Assembly (NCBI GenBank): GCA_030248135.1
Contig: JASANC010000385.1
Span: 90,658-154,657, forward strand
DNA length: 64,000 nucleotides
Source: Theristus sp. LFF4_11
Taxonomy: Eukaryota > Nematoda > Chromadorea > Monhysterida > Xyalidae
Direction of reading: 5' to 3'
The notes below the pieces were generated by a model. That model saw nothing but the letters and a program-made list of their open reading frames with translations, made no database searches and was not told where the DNA came from. Position 1 is the stretch's first letter. Each line of letters starts with the position of its first letter. The translations under genes and the position numbers were made by a program. Below, one piece after another: positions 44,901 to 56,791 of the stretch.

Positions 44901-47900
44901 TGCACGCAGCAAACCATGCACAGCTCACTTCTTTCAGGCTTTTATTTTGCAGTTCACACGCAAAAATTAAGCGACGACGTCGTCGTCGTCATTAAACAAA
45001 AAAATACATTTTTAGTTGAGCTGTGGAATAAAATTTTTCTAAATTTCGCGGTCTCTAACCTTTGAGTTTATTTTTAGCACAAAAAGGGTGCTGGAAATTC
45101 ATAAAAACACGTTTCAATAAAATCCAAATCCACGAAAAAAGAACGGTGCGGAGTGTGAGCAGCCTCCGCTCGGTCGACCAATCAGCTGATTCCACATTTT
45201 AGTGAGTTCAACTGTAGAGCAGTTGACAAAAGTTTATCACGTGACGTCATGAATTTTGCACCAAAACTTACATTGCGTTTCCACACAGCGCAAAATAAAC
45301 TTTTACAAAATGCCATTTCGCCAATAAACATCTCTAGTTTGACGTGTGTGCGAATCATCAAAATGTCAAAATCTTCCAGCGCTCGCTTTGCTCACCGTTC
45401 TGCTGATACGATTCGCGGCCGGTCTGGTGGTGTACGTGATCTTCATCGTCACCATTATTGCGTCTGCCGGTGCGGTGTTGTTGTTGTTCCGTTTCAACCC
45501 AGCATTTGTTTTTTATACACTGATCGGCTAGGCAGCAACTGCTAGGGACACAATGGTCGTTTCCGTGGCTCAGTAGAACAACTGTTTGTCTTTCACGGCA
45601 AGCAACCGGTCGTTGATTGCCCAAAAAGCAACCGGTCTTTGGTTGCCCAAAAGAACAAGTGTGATGATGTTGCCACTTTTATTTTCGAAACACCACACCG
45701 GGCACCCAGGCGCCATGCGGACACCTCTTTTTTGCGTGTCGGGTGAAGTGTAAAAAAGGCTTTTCAAAAACCCCAAACAGGTGTGAAACTCTCCAAAATG
45801 AGTTTATAAAATTCTCGTCTCCAGCCAATCAGCGTTCCGCAATATTCTATTCCAATATACCGCCAATCAGATTCATTCATAATTACCTATCCCTTCACCA
45901 TTGCAGTCGTCTCCGCCCTTCTCTGGTACGGTTTCGTTCGATTGTACCTGTCGAATCAGGCAACACTGCAAAACGAGCAAGCAACGTCCACGATGCAACC
46001 GCTGCGCGACGGCGGTGCGCACGCGATGCGGCTGTTGGTGAAGGACACCAGCAACGAGCACACGCTCGTGATATTCGCGCTCATTGCCACCTTGCTCACG
46101 GTATATGCGCTGTCCGTGGACGCTTTTATTTGCATTTATTTTCTAGTTTTTATTTTTTTTTCGGTTACCCTATTCTCACTTTTCTGGTGATGGCGAGCTT
46201 GCCCCCCTCCCCCGAGTGCTTGACACTGATCAGTATGCGGGACATGGATACCGCTGGGCGCGGGACAGCTAGGCGGACAAGGTCCTTGTTCGGAGGACAT
46301 TTTTATAGCGTGCATAGATCGTTGAAATGTAATCAATGTTGGAAGTTCACTGCGATCATACAAACTTTGGCCGTTGTTGTCGCTGTTGCCGCAGACGAAA
46401 CAGGTTGATCAACAATCGTCGGGGGAACGGTGTTGTTACAGCAATTCACCGCTAGCCGGGTGAATGCTGTTCAACGACCGTCCCAGGGACGGGGACCACT
46501 CAGACGCTGATGCATTGCAACCCCAAAGCCAACACCTCATTGTTACCATCGTCTGTCTTTGTCGTTCAGCTGCTCCTAGTGCTCGTCGTCATCTGCATGT
46601 GGTCGTCCGCTCGTCTCGTCACGGATCTGTTCAGTCACGCCAGCCGCGCCCTCCAAACGATGCCGTGCCTCCTGATGCAACCGCTGTGCACGTTCGCGTT
46701 GTTGTGCGCTGTGTTCGCGTATTGGCTGTTCATCGTGTTGATGCTCGCTACGGCCGGTCGGTTTTGGTTCATGAAATTTTTCTTGTTGTTCATCTTGAGC
46801 GCAAAAAATATTGATTCGTCTCTTCTGAGATCCGATTTGATTTTGATGTTCTTTTTAAAAAGCGAACGAAACGTTCAATAGATATCGCTCGCCAGAAGGT
46901 TATGTTTGCTGAGCAACCAATTTGGCTGCTCAACAAAAAGTGCAACTGTTTTGTTGGTTATTTCATTGTTCTCCACTGAATTTCTTTATATTGTTGGTTA
47001 TTTCATTTTGTTCCGGCACATCATACACGCTGCCGTGAACACAAACCACATTCCCAGTGTATAACCAATAAAAAACCCACCTTGTGTTTTCCAAGTTCCT
47101 CCAACGCAAATAATCGCATCGAATCGTGCCATATACAGATCAACCGAGCGGCAGCCGCGCGAACCTGACCAGCATGGTCAGTCCGGCCGTCGTTGAAATG
47201 CTGATCGTGCGGTATGACCGCCCAACGTGGGTGACGTATTTCTGGTGGGCGCACACGATCGGCTGTCTGTGGACGGCGGAGTTCTTCATCGCCTGTCAGC
47301 AGATGATCGTCGCTGGCTCGGTGGCCATCTGGTATTTCACGAAGTTCGCGTGCTTTTGGTCTTCAGGGTTTTTTTCTTGAGCATCTTGATTATTTCTTGC
47401 TTGTTGGTTGGTTTAGTAAAGATTTTTATGGACATTTTGCGGGCTTTCGCAAAAATATTCTGACCAGCAAAGTACAGGGTGTCCCAGCTAGATGTACAAC
47501 ATTTGTTTTTGTAATTACGCGTGCGTGCGTTGACCAATTTTGATAATTTTTTCACCGTTTGTAGTAAAGACTTCGGGAATTTGTTTGACACTAAAAACGT
47601 TGCGATACGTTGAATATAACCTGACTTATAAGCATTTGAAATAAATGCACACTTTTTCAATTGCCGCCCGCACCGGTGCGCGACTAGCTGGACACTCAGT
47701 TTGACCAGCGCTGGGTCGGCCGCGGTGGGCCAATTGCCTGGCCTGCACATTCGCCTGACACCACAGCGTGCCACTACTAGCTCTGGGGGCTGTAGAGCAC
47801 CGTGTTTATGAGACGCACCCAGCATCCATCGATGAGCTGATTGTGGCCATCGGTGAAACTGTGGGCGAAATCAGCGGCGAAGAGCGCCTGGCAGGCGTTT

Positions 47901-50900
47901 TGGACTTCGACAGACGAATGGATAAACTGATTGAAAGAGAGGGCCAGCACATTCAGGACAATTAGACGTTTGATATTTTGGCACTGTGAGTGTTTGATTT
48001 GCTTTTTTGCTCTCCGCTCGTTCATTTTTTTGTGAAAATGAGGTGTTTTTGTAAAACTGCCATAACTTGTGCCATGTTTGCTGAAACATGAAAGTTCTGG
48101 TGCCAAACAAATTCCCGAAGCCTTTTTTACAAGTGTTGAAAAAATTGTCAACATAGGTTAGCGCACGCGCGCATACTTAAAAAAACAAATGTTGTACATC
48201 TAGCTGGGACACCCTGTACTTTTGTAAAGTTCTTATCTGACGACCGTAAAAGGGGCATTTATCAACCAGTACCGTATTACCCCCATTAAACCCCCCCCAC
48301 CATTAATCCCCCCCACCAATAAACCCCCACCCCCCCCGACCAGTTTCCAAATAATCCCCCCCCACAAATAATCCCCCATGGGGGTTAATTGGAAACCTGT
48401 TTGAAACACATACCCAGCGAATTCAGTGGCTGAATGCAGTGACATTGGTGAAATTGTGCTACCAAAGGCCCCAAATGGATGAGTTAATGGTAATTTCATT
48501 ACAACAGGCTGTTACAAAAGGAAATCTCTGTGAAAAGTAGAAGTTCTGCAACTTTCTTGCCTGTCATGCAAGGTATTTTTGCCATTTTTCAACAAACCCC
48601 ACCCCTAGAAATTTTTGTATAATAAACCCCCCCCCCCCCACCAATAATCCCCCCCCCACCAATAAACTCCCACTCCTAAAAGTCGCTGACGTATTAATCC
48701 CCCATGGGGGTTTATTGGGGGTAATACGGTATTAGTGACCGAGTAACTAACACAGCTGCGCTTCGTCAAAAACTGCTTCAAGAATGCCGCTTAATCATAT
48801 TTTCAGAGACAAAAAGGGCTTCACCTATCCGATCTGCATCAGTTATCGGCAGCTGATTACGAGTCATTTGGGCTCGGTGGCGTTTGGCGCGTTCATCATA
48901 ACGCTCGTGAAACTGCCTCGATTGATCTTGATGTACATGTACAAGAAGTTGGTGGACAGGTTTTTTGTATTTTTGGTCACAGTTACTTGTTTGATTTGCA
49001 AACAAGACAGGCCCGTTAAACTTTATTACCCGGTCGGGGTAAAGTGATCGAAACCGTCGGCCCTCAAACCACTTTGCCCCTAGGTGAGAGAGAGAGAGTG
49101 GGGTTTAGAGTTTGTCCCTTCTCGCGCCGAGAGAATTGGCACACGGGACACTTAGCCGATATCCTGAACACCTTTGCAAAACCACCGCAATCCGTAGTTT
49201 GGTAGCTCCAAGTTACTGGAACGGCTAGAGGGCTACCGATTCAAAAAACATTTTCAACAATGCATGTTCATGATTCCAACGACTTTATCAGTACTTTTTT
49301 TGTAATATTCTTGCCTAAGAAGCGTTTCGGACACGGACAATTTCAAACCACATGCTTAACTTTGAAAAATTTTTGTTTCCAGAATCAAAGAGAGCAAAGT
49401 TCCGTGCCTGCAGACGTGTGCCAAGATGTGCATGTGCTGTTTGTTGTGCATCGAAAAGTGCCTGCGATATCTGCATCATAATGCGTACACGGTGATTGGT
49501 AAGTGGTAGCAGATTGTCTGGTGAGATTGTTTGAGAAAGAGATAAAGTCTTTAAAAAATATATCTTCTGAATTAAAATTCTCTGCTGAAGTTTCCGAAGA
49601 CTGGACACTATTAACGATGCGCATATCACAATCACACAGACAATCCAATGTCAGCAGCGCGCGCGTTCGTCGTGTGTGTGTGCCAGTGTGTTTGTCTGTG
49701 ACCGTGCAACATTGCGGTGTCATATCTAACAAAGCACAATGTGTTCAAACTGGGACTTTCAAGCCTAAACGTGCATGCTTTTCAGCCATCGAAGGCAAAA
49801 GTTTCTGTCCGGCCGCAAAACAGGCCTTTCAAACTCTGGCCAGTAACCCGATCTACGTCGGCTCGATCAACACTGTCGGGGATTTCGTGATTTTTCTGGC
49901 GAAACTCTCCGTTGTTGGGGTGATTGGCGCTGTGGCAGCGTTCTTGTTCAAGGTAAAAAAACGTTGGAAGTTGAATACTTTTGCATCAATTATTGGCTAT
50001 ACTCACTTACGATTTCACTGATTTACCAGTAAATTCGCACAAATTTGCTGCCATATTGGTTAATCAACAAAATGTTGAGTTTAACGGTGGAACGCAAATA
50101 TCTAGATACCTAGTTTGGTGAGCACCTAAAGGCTGGTCACCAAAAAACACGAGCATGCATGGTATACACACATGTGTGCTTTTTTTAAAACAGAAAATAT
50201 ATACCAAAATTTTATACACTTTTAATCTTTAAAACAAAAAGTTTAAAACATCATGTTGAGAAATGTTCATTTTCATGCTGTTTTCATGATTGCTCTGTGT
50301 CGAAGCGTCCTTTCAGAACACGCCTGACGTGCATTTCTGGGCGGTGCCGTTCGCGATCGTCTGCATTTTCGCCTATCTCGTTGCACACTGCTTCTTTACG
50401 GTTTACGAGGTCGGGTGAAGAACCGTTTGGAAAAATGATAATTTGTGAAAACCTGTAACAGGATTTTTTGTAAAATCTAAGACACGTGTTCTTTTCTTCC
50501 GCAGATGGCTATCGACACTTTGTTCCTGTGCTTTGCGGAGGACCAAGATCTGGCCGACACCACAGGGGGCCAATTGTACGCTGACACTGAAATGCAGGTT
50601 GCGTGCGCCCTGTTTTACTTTTCAGTAACTCTTTTGTTCCTTTTTTGTAACTTCTTGCCTTGCACTGCAAATCAGGTAAGTGACAGGGAAACTGAGAAAA
50701 CAGTAGGACATACAGAAACAGTTGAAAACATTGCACTTGTTGAAAGTGACAAGAACATTGCGTGTGAGTGTTGGTGTTGTTGCGTCTGCATCATGTTCCC
50801 TTTGTCGTAGCCTTTTTCAGTCACTGGAGAAAATGTGTATCGCATATGTACAGGGTGTCCCAAAAAAAACATAACAAAAGTAAATGGCTCGTGCGGCCGA

Positions 50901-52265
50901 CTGGTTGCACGTGAAGCCGTGAAATTTGAAACACTTTTAGAACTAAGGAACACATTTTGTGTGTTCAAATTTCATCTCGAAATTCTACTTTTTCAATAAT
51001 ATTTTATTAGAAATACCTAAAAACTCAAAAATCACCTAAATTCAGTTTTTTTCGACTCAGAATAAACATCATTGTCGTCATTGAGAATCTCATCTGGCTG
51101 TGGCACAAGTTCATCGTCAGCTTCATCTTCACTGATGTCATCATGTTCACGCTCACAGTCGTTCAGTTTCCTTTTTCTCGGCTGCTCAAAGTGTTTTCCA
51201 TTGTTCTCAATGAACGCCGACATTCGATGTTTGAAACTGATGATCACTTTCTGGCGCAGCGCCCGATCATCGCTGATTTTTTTGCACACCGCTGCAGTGG
51301 TGGGCGCCGAAAATGTCCCACATTATCCGTCAGATGCCCCCAAACGCAGAAGTCAAAGACTTCATGTCACGACTCCTCTCGGGCCATTCAATTCTGCCCA
51401 TGCGGCCGATCCAGCGGTCACCGAACGACACCGACAGCCACTCGCGCACTTGTTTCAATTTTCCTCTAGACTTATGGGTTTGGGGCACCTGAAGGAAATT
51501 GTGTACCGTTCGGCGCCCAACAGTTTCGACGATTTGAAGAGCAAAATTCGCAGTGGTGTGCAAAAAATCAACGATGATCGGGCGCTGCACCAGAAAGTGC
51601 TCATCAGTTTCGAACATCGAATGTCGGCAATCATTGAGAACAATGAAAAACACATTGAGCAGCTGACAAAAGTGAAACTAAAGGGCCGAGAGGATGAACA
51701 TGATGAGTTCAGTGAAGACGAAGCTGAAGATGATCTTGCGCCACAGCCAGATGAAATTCTCGTTGACGACAATGATGTTTACCCTGAGTCAAAAAACTGA
51801 GTTTAGGTGATTTTTGAGTTTTTACGTATTTCTGCTAAAAAATAATTGAAAAAATAGAATTTCTAGAAAAAAATTTGAACACACAAAATGTGTTCCTTAG
51901 TTCTAAAAGTGTTTCAAATTTCACGGCTTCACGTCTAACCAGTCGGCCACACGAGCCATTTACTTTTGTTATGTTTTTTTTGGGACACCCTGTACTTTAC
52001 GCTTCTGCCTCATTTTTTGTTTTTTGTTTTGTTTTGTTTCACTCGGCATGTTCCTCATACACACTGTTGCAGTTCTTAAACGGCAGTAAAGTATTCTCCG
52101 CTGCTGTGAAGTCCAGCCAACAAAAACCGTTTTTTTGCTGTCTCACAGGATTTCATCTCTCGAACGTTGGAACGCCCCGGCGACCATCGAAAACGCCAGG
52201 CAGAGGTCATCGAAGCGCCGTCACCATCCAGGGGGCAGCGGCGGGCGGTTGCAGTGCAGCTGTGA
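41996..52265 (+). CDS. Choline transporter-like protein (SLC44/CTL family), copy A
   Basis: Multi-pass plasma-membrane protein of the choline/ethanolamine transporter family. Fifteen exons: 41996-42031, 42175-42282, 42595-42734, 43525-43749, 44099-44265, 45380-45469, 45907-46100, 46570-46756, 47139-47343, 48807-48947, 49383-49498, 49786-49952, 50317-50409, 50505-50597, 52149-52265. All phases close: 692 residues, normal for the family. Family blocks: [15 protein letters not shown] (TM1), [115 protein letters not shown]. The last exon encodes a short basic tail ending AVAVQL. Introns hold a telomeric array, a foldback, two Tc1-like elements and a C-rich MITE. Confidence 0.95.
42800..43430 (-). 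repeat. Interstitial telomeric array (TTAGGC)n, about 105 units
   Basis: Perfect GCCTAA hexamers on the plus strand for about 490 bp (one AAACC variant near 43100), then CCTGAG, GACTAAG and CCGAAG variants toward the right, ending in CCGACTAAAACTAAACC. It lies in intron 3 of the CTL gene. The long Leu/Ser and Leu/Arg open frames here are repeat translations. Confidence 0.98.
44420..45214. repeat. Foldback element with CAGTCGAACTC termini and a GAC/GTC core
   Basis: Arms of about 270-280 bp are inverted (CAGTCGAACTCACTAAAATG at the left end, its complement at the right). The arms end inward in GACGACGACGACGACGTCGTCG-type tracts. TA flanks both ends, and copy B has the uninterrupted site AGCAGCTAGAGCAG (about 59560-59573), which proves the 2-bp target duplication. 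Confidence 0.93.
47475..48216 (+). mobile_element. Tc1/mariner-superfamily element
   Basis: Inverted ends CAGGGTGTCCCAGCTAGATG are flanked by TA. Copy B has the empty site AGCAAAGTACTTTTG (about 61829-61843). The interior encodes a broken transposase C-terminus (47670-47965). It lies in intron 9 of CTL copy A. Confidence 0.93.
47670..47965 (+). pseudogene. Tc1/mariner transposase C-terminus, frameshifted
   Basis: One frame reads [24 protein letters not shown], the RWIGRxGPIxWPxRSPDLTP block of DDE-superfamily transposases, and stops at TAG (near 47779). A second frame (47768-47965) continues [20 protein letters not shown] and ends [11 protein letters not shown], the usual transposase tail. 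The N-terminal half is absent. Confidence 0.85.
48271..48729. repeat. C-rich MITE with CCGTATTACCCCCA termini
   Basis: Full copy of the element at 12594-13044 in the same orientation, flanked by TA. Copy B shows the empty site AACCAGTATTAGTGACC (about 61882-61898), so the element inserted at TA. Confidence 0.93.
49015..49240. repeat. Unclassified intronic block present in both CTL copies
   Basis: A relatively GC-rich stretch with (GA)n (GAGAGAGAGAG) and GGTAGCTCCAAGTTACTGG, unlike the surrounding AT-rich intron. It is also at about 62173-62398 in copy B, so it predates the duplication. It may be an old short retroposon, but no tRNA-like head or terminal repeats are visible. Confidence 0.3.
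50851..51992. mobile_element. Head-to-head Tc1/mariner-like foldback element
   Basis: Inverted ends CAGGGTGTCCCAAAAAAAAC are flanked by TA, and the arms extend about 440 bp. Each arm contains the 3' part of the same transposase, in opposite orientation, so the element is an inverted duplication of one 3' half. It lies in the last intron of CTL copy A; the matching site in copy B is just outside the window. Confidence 0.88.
51040..51800. pseudogene. Two inverted transposase C-termini
   Basis: Plus strand, about 51480-51800: [20 protein letters not shown], then [20 protein letters not shown] and an acidic tail with [18 protein letters not shown]. Minus strand, about 51430-51040: [18 protein letters not shown], a stop, then [20 protein letters not shown] and [18 protein letters not shown]. 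Neither has a complete catalytic domain. Confidence 0.82.
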
Positions 52266-53218
52266 TTTCATTGTTTTTGAATTCTTTGAAACATTACACG
52301 TGTCGTTGGTTCGCTCAAACAACGGAAAAATTGAATCAATCCAAGAAAAATTTACTTTATGTCGCGGTTTTTCGCTGTGTTCGTTTTATATCACACCATT
52401 CCCGCACGGATAAACTCACTGATGATCGATCAGTTGACATTGTAGTGTACAATCAGGCTCAGGATTTTCCTTGTTACTGTGCCTGACGAATGCTTGTTCT
52501 ATAGCACATGACGTCGTTTCCGTGGGACAAGTTCGAATATAACACCGAAAACCAGAAAAACTCAAAAAAATTGGTGCACTAAAAAATAGCGCACAGAAAG
52601 AAAATTTTCACCGCATAAACCGTGTGTTTTTTGGGTAATGAATAGGTAATTATCTCTGCTGAAGAGAAGAAATTTGAAAAACGCCGAAACGTGTGCAAAA
52701 CAATTGTGGTTTATTGACTTATTGGTTACAAATCCATCAATAGGAAGAAGGAATTCTGATCAGTGTTATGTTCACAAGAAGTCGGTCAATCGGGCGGTCA
52801 CGTTGAAAAGTAAAAAAAGAAATTAGCGCATCTGAGTTTTTTTGAATGTCTTCTTATCATCTTGAATTTGAAAAATATCCGACTAATGTAATTTTATTCA
52901 ATGTAATTTATTGGGCGGTGAGTGATACATGCGAACAGCGACGACGAAAGCAAAAAAACAACCAAACGGATCGCAACGAACGCACACACACACAAAAAAC
53001 AAACAGAAACGCGTTTGTATAACATAGAATTGTGATCTCGTAATCTGTAATATTTTTAAACATAGGAAAACTATAAAGAATGTCTAAAATGCATATAATA
53101 CAACAAGAAGAATGAACGTTGCTCGAAACAATACTCCGTTTTTTAAAAATGACCCACCAAAACTCTCTCATCTTGATTCTTATTTCACGGTGTGGGAGGT
53201 GAAATCAGCATAACGATC
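52266..53218. other. Intergenic, no gene seen
   Basis: AT-rich spacer between CTL copy A and the next gene, with a short (CA)n tract near 52985. No repeat ends or exon-like stretches were recognised. Confidence 0.4.
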
Positions 53219-55838
53219 ATGTATTCGTTTAAATCCACAAAATTGTTTTTGAACGTTTGGCTTGTGGCTTTCTTATTAACGCAGCCACGTCCGCCGGTCG
53301 AAGCTTGCGGCGGATTTATCTGGCTCGGTAAGAAAGAAAAATTTAAAATCTGCGGTGTATTTATATAATATGTACTGTATTTCATTGCTAGTCAAACTGT
53401 AAAACATGGCATTTGAAACGGTCACGCTGAAAGTACATATAGTCAGTCGTCCTGGATAATTTGCAGTATTAGCTGATTGGTTGCCTGAACATCAGGTTCA
53501 AAAAAGAAATTGGAATGGACATTTTCTTTTTTCTAGCTTTGTAATTTCTATGCGTTTGCTGAGTGTGGGCAGACAGACAGTGAGATTTTGATGGAAAAAT
53601 CTTTTTTGTGATTTATGAGATGAAGACATCAAAAGCAGCGGTTTTTTACGACAAAAACTTTATTTCGTTTTAAAAAGGAGCGACGGCGACGACGACAATT
53701 AAAAACCTGAACTCGCTGTCAAATATTAGCTGCTTTAATTTTTTGATTGAGAAAAACGCTTTGGAGAATTTGTGTGACGTACATTTTATAAAAAGCAGAC
53801 GTGTTTTGCTGTTAATTCCTTTTTCCAGGAACAACGACGGCGACGACGACGACTTTCGTTGTTCTTTCTTTGTCAAATTGACATTTCGTTCCAAAAACTG
53901 TTTTTTTAAATTATATCTGCTGTTTTAACTTCAATTTTAAATTTGAGCGACAATTTCTACAGCAAATTTTTATCCGAAGGAAAACGTCGTCGTCATCAGT
54001 TATCGTTCCTTTTTTTCAAACAAAAAAGAGTTTCTTTTCCATGAAACTTGCTGCTTTTGATTTGTCTGCAACTCACAAATTATCAAATATTATTATTTTA
54101 AATAACAAGATTTTTCCATTAAAAATCTCACTGTTTGACAACGCAAAATACGCGCACAGAAATCTCAATATTCAGATAAAAAAAGAAAAAATTTCTTTTT
54201 TGGACCTGATGTTCAGGCAACCAATCAGCTAATACTACAAATTATCCAGGACGACTATATATGCCAAAAGCCATTCCAAAGTATTTCCATGCAAAAAAAC
54301 TTCATGACATGCCACAATTCACCCATGTCTACCATGAAGTCGTTTACATAATAACATACCATAACATGGTTTACAAAAGAAAAACTGAGAAAATCCAACA
54401 CAGCAGGGGCAGGCTGATTTATCGCAGTACATTTATAGTGTCGGTCTAAATTTCTGGTAATTTTTGCAATTTTGCATCAGGTACGTGTCCGGTGTTGGCT
54501 AACGAAGGCACTGCAGACATTTTCGAGTACTCTCAAGACAGTGGGCACCACGCCGTCGCGCATGGTGAAGTCGTTCGGATTGCGTGCAGCTCACCAACAT
54601 CGTATCTCGAATTGAACGGTGTAAGACAACCTCACGATCTGACTGTGCACTGCAGCAACGGACAGTGGGACGTGCAGAACTTCAATCAGGCCAACTGTAT
54701 TCCGTGTGAGTGCAGTGACAGTCCACACTCTGAGAAAATTCATCCATTTTGAACTGATACGTAACACTACGCGCTGAAAAAACACGTGACCGATTATAGA
54801 CAGTTTTAGATTGATTTTTCACCCATCAATCATTAACCGATAATGACCAAAATTGGTACACGTAATAATAATTAGAAAAAATTGAACTGCCTAATGACTT
54901 TTGAGCCACCCTGTACACGTTAGTTTCTCATGTCTTACTGCTATAGGATAATGCCGCGGGTGACATGGCGGCGAAGTTGGCACAGTGTTGTTGTGATGTT
55001 TCGAGAGTAGCGAGCGAGACTCGACAACTAAAAAGTTGCAGAATTTCTTTCGGGTTTTATCTGGGGAGGGAGGAGACTATTAAAAAAATACCGGTTCTCC
55101 AGTCTGCCAACTGGACACCACTCAGTTTGGGCGTACCGATGGCGGCACCGACTGTTATTTCTCGGCGGCTGCGCGTGCATTCCTGTTGACGCCTCAGCCT
55201 GCCGGTGCGACGTTCACGCTGTCGCAATCGGTTTGTCTCAGTGGTGACGGCACAACATCGTGCGCAACGATGGAGGTCTGCCTTGTGTTTGCGTGTTTCC
55301 TTCTCTTTTTTCCATCATCGAGTGACAATGGCGCAGGCTAAATGAAAAACAATCATGATTGCTCGTTTTTCGCACCATTAACAAAGATGTGAGATGACGT
55401 GCAGTGCCGTGCCGCATACGCATATCAGTATGAACGGGTTGTGTGTTTTGCAACTTAGTAGCAGAAAAGATCAATAAATAAATTTCGCAATTAGTTTTTT
55501 TTGTGCGTACGCACGGACACGACGCTCAAACAATGGCCACGCTAGTTTAGAAACAGTGTCGTGTGTGCTGTCTTAATGCATTACCGACACGATTGGTTCG
55601 TGCACCGGATTCAGAACGTCTGTGCGTTCAAACAAAAAACCAAAGAATGTTTTCGCCTTTAGTGCTGTCTTTTTCAAATCCGCCTCAGGTACTGACCACG
55701 AGCGAAAACGAATACTTCTTATCTGGAACGGACTCAGTGACGGTCACGTGCACGCCACCAATGTTTCAAGTGCCATCGGATGAAAACGGCGCTACACCTT
55801 TGGAAGAACTTGCGTTGATAAATTGTCATGCAGATTAG
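53219..55838 (+). CDS. Small secreted Cys-rich protein with sushi-like domain
   Basis: Four exons, 53219-53327, 54481-54705, 55103-55275, 55689-55838, join in phase to give 218 residues. The N-terminus (STKLFLNVWLVAFLLTQP...VEACGG) is a good signal peptide. Exon 2 has the spacing of a CCP/sushi module: CPVLANEGTAD, GEVVRIACSSPTSYLELNG, LTVHCSNGQWD, ANCIP. Exon 3 adds DTTQFGRTDGGTDCYFSAA and SVCLSGDGTTSC. Exon 4 carries SVTVTCTPPMF and ends INCHAD-TAG. The frame stays coding-like beyond that stop (see 55839-56109). Intron 1 contains a foldback element. Orthology was not recognised. Confidence 0.65.
53455..54255. repeat. Foldback element with GTCGTCCTGG termini
   Basis: Inverted arms begin GTCGTCCTGGATAATTTG and share GTATTAGCTGATTGGTTGCC and ACATCAGGT. 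Flanks are TATA-rich, consistent with a TA target. The interior contains (GAC/GTC) tracts (GACGGCGACGACGACGAC), like the core of 44420-45214, though the termini differ. It lies in intron 1 of the sushi-like gene. Confidence 0.8.
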
Positions 55839-56109
55839 AGTTGCATGTAGACCTCAACATTCAAACTCGAAGATTCTCCAGTCTGTGGCACACAAGAACC
55901 AAACGATCCAGTTATCACCAGAACAGAAAAAACAGAACCGCCAGTCGGAAGACCAAATTCATTGATGCAGCAAGTAGCCACGATGTTGAAACAAAAAGTT
56001 CAAGTATATCTGTTTTTACGCATCATGTTCAATAGAATAAACAAGACAAAACCACCGACAAAACCACGTACTGTACCTGAGACAACGGATCCAAGTGGGA
56101 AACGCTGAG
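55839..56109 (+). other. In-frame continuation beyond the sushi-like gene stop
   Basis: After TAG-AGT-TGC-ATG-TAG the same frame reads TSTFKLEDSPVCGTQEPNDP and VITRTEKTEPPVGRPNS and continues to KTKPPTKPRTVPETTDPSGKR before a TGA at 56106. This Thr/Pro/Lys-rich segment looks like the tail of a secreted nematode protein. It could be joined by splicing from CAA|GTGCCA (about 55770) to CATGTAG|ACC (about 55850), by readthrough, or be decayed coding sequence. Confidence 0.45.
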
Positions 56110-56145
56110 TTTGCGGAAATGCGGACTTCTTGTTGTTTCTGATCA

Positions 56146-56496
56146 CTTGAAAATGGTTGGGAAATTTTTCTGTATCAAGGAAAAGATTTTCGAATATTCA
56201 ATTTTCAACAGATTGCTTCTAAACTCCTTGACTGACCTGGAACATACCGTTTTTGATTCAAGTGAGTTCCAGTTTGGAATTACACGCACGCTCCAAAATT
56301 GTTTTCGCACGTGAGTTTTGGCTCGGGGAACAAAAAGCTTGAATGGGTGACCTCTCGTATTTTTTCCACTCTCTGCTACAACGAAAAAATCGTTGTGGTC
56401 TGAAAAATAGCACAGTTTGTTGATGATCTTAAAAATGAAAATTAGATTATTAAATGTGCGCAGGACAACAGAGGGAGCTAGTTTCAAATCTATCAA
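56146..56496 (-). pseudogene. Non-LTR retrotransposon reverse transcriptase, C-terminal relic
   Basis: The minus-strand frame contains FKIINKLCYFSDHNDFF, NTRGHPFKLFVPRAKTHVRK and FWSVRVIPNWNSL followed by SVKEFRSNLLKI, the pattern at the end of LINE (CR1/Jockey-like) reverse transcriptase ORFs (TRGH..KL..PR...R..FFS.RVI..WN.LP). The rest of ORF2 is not in the window, so it is a 5'-truncated copy. Confidence 0.8.
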
Positions 56497-56791
56497 ACAA
56501 TCGGAATCTGAAAATGAAAATCTATAAAAATCTATGCATCTAAAAAAAATTGTTTTTCAAATGCATAAAATGAGTCGATAAAAAATTAACCATTTTTGCT
56601 CACAATTCTTAAAAATTTCGCTATTTTTAGGTAACATACGCGTTAATACTTGATTTTTAGCGTATTTTAAGCATTGTTTAGCGGTTTTTATCGCTTTTTA
56701 TCGTTTTAGTTATCTATCTATTTAATTTCAAAATTTTGACCGGCCCCCCAAAGCAGTAGCGAAAGTGCGGGGGTGGGGTGGGGGGCGGGGG

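Larger units (their letters stand above)
42757..50845 (+). repeat. Segmental duplication, copy A (with insertions)
   Basis: From TGGTTAGTTTGCAGCAGTAT to GAGAAAATGT this segment is nearly identical, introns included, to 58078-64000. It is longer because of about 175 bp more telomeric repeat and three insertions absent from copy B. The right limit is unknown because copy B runs off the window. Confidence 0.95.

Noticed and set aside
44768..45065. Plus-strand ORFs inside the foldback
   Set aside because: They lie in the loop and arm of the foldback, are absent from copy B, and match nothing.
54880..54920. Possible Tc1-like element ending GAGCCACCCTGTA
   Set aside because: Only one terminus was found; without a partner end I could not define an element.
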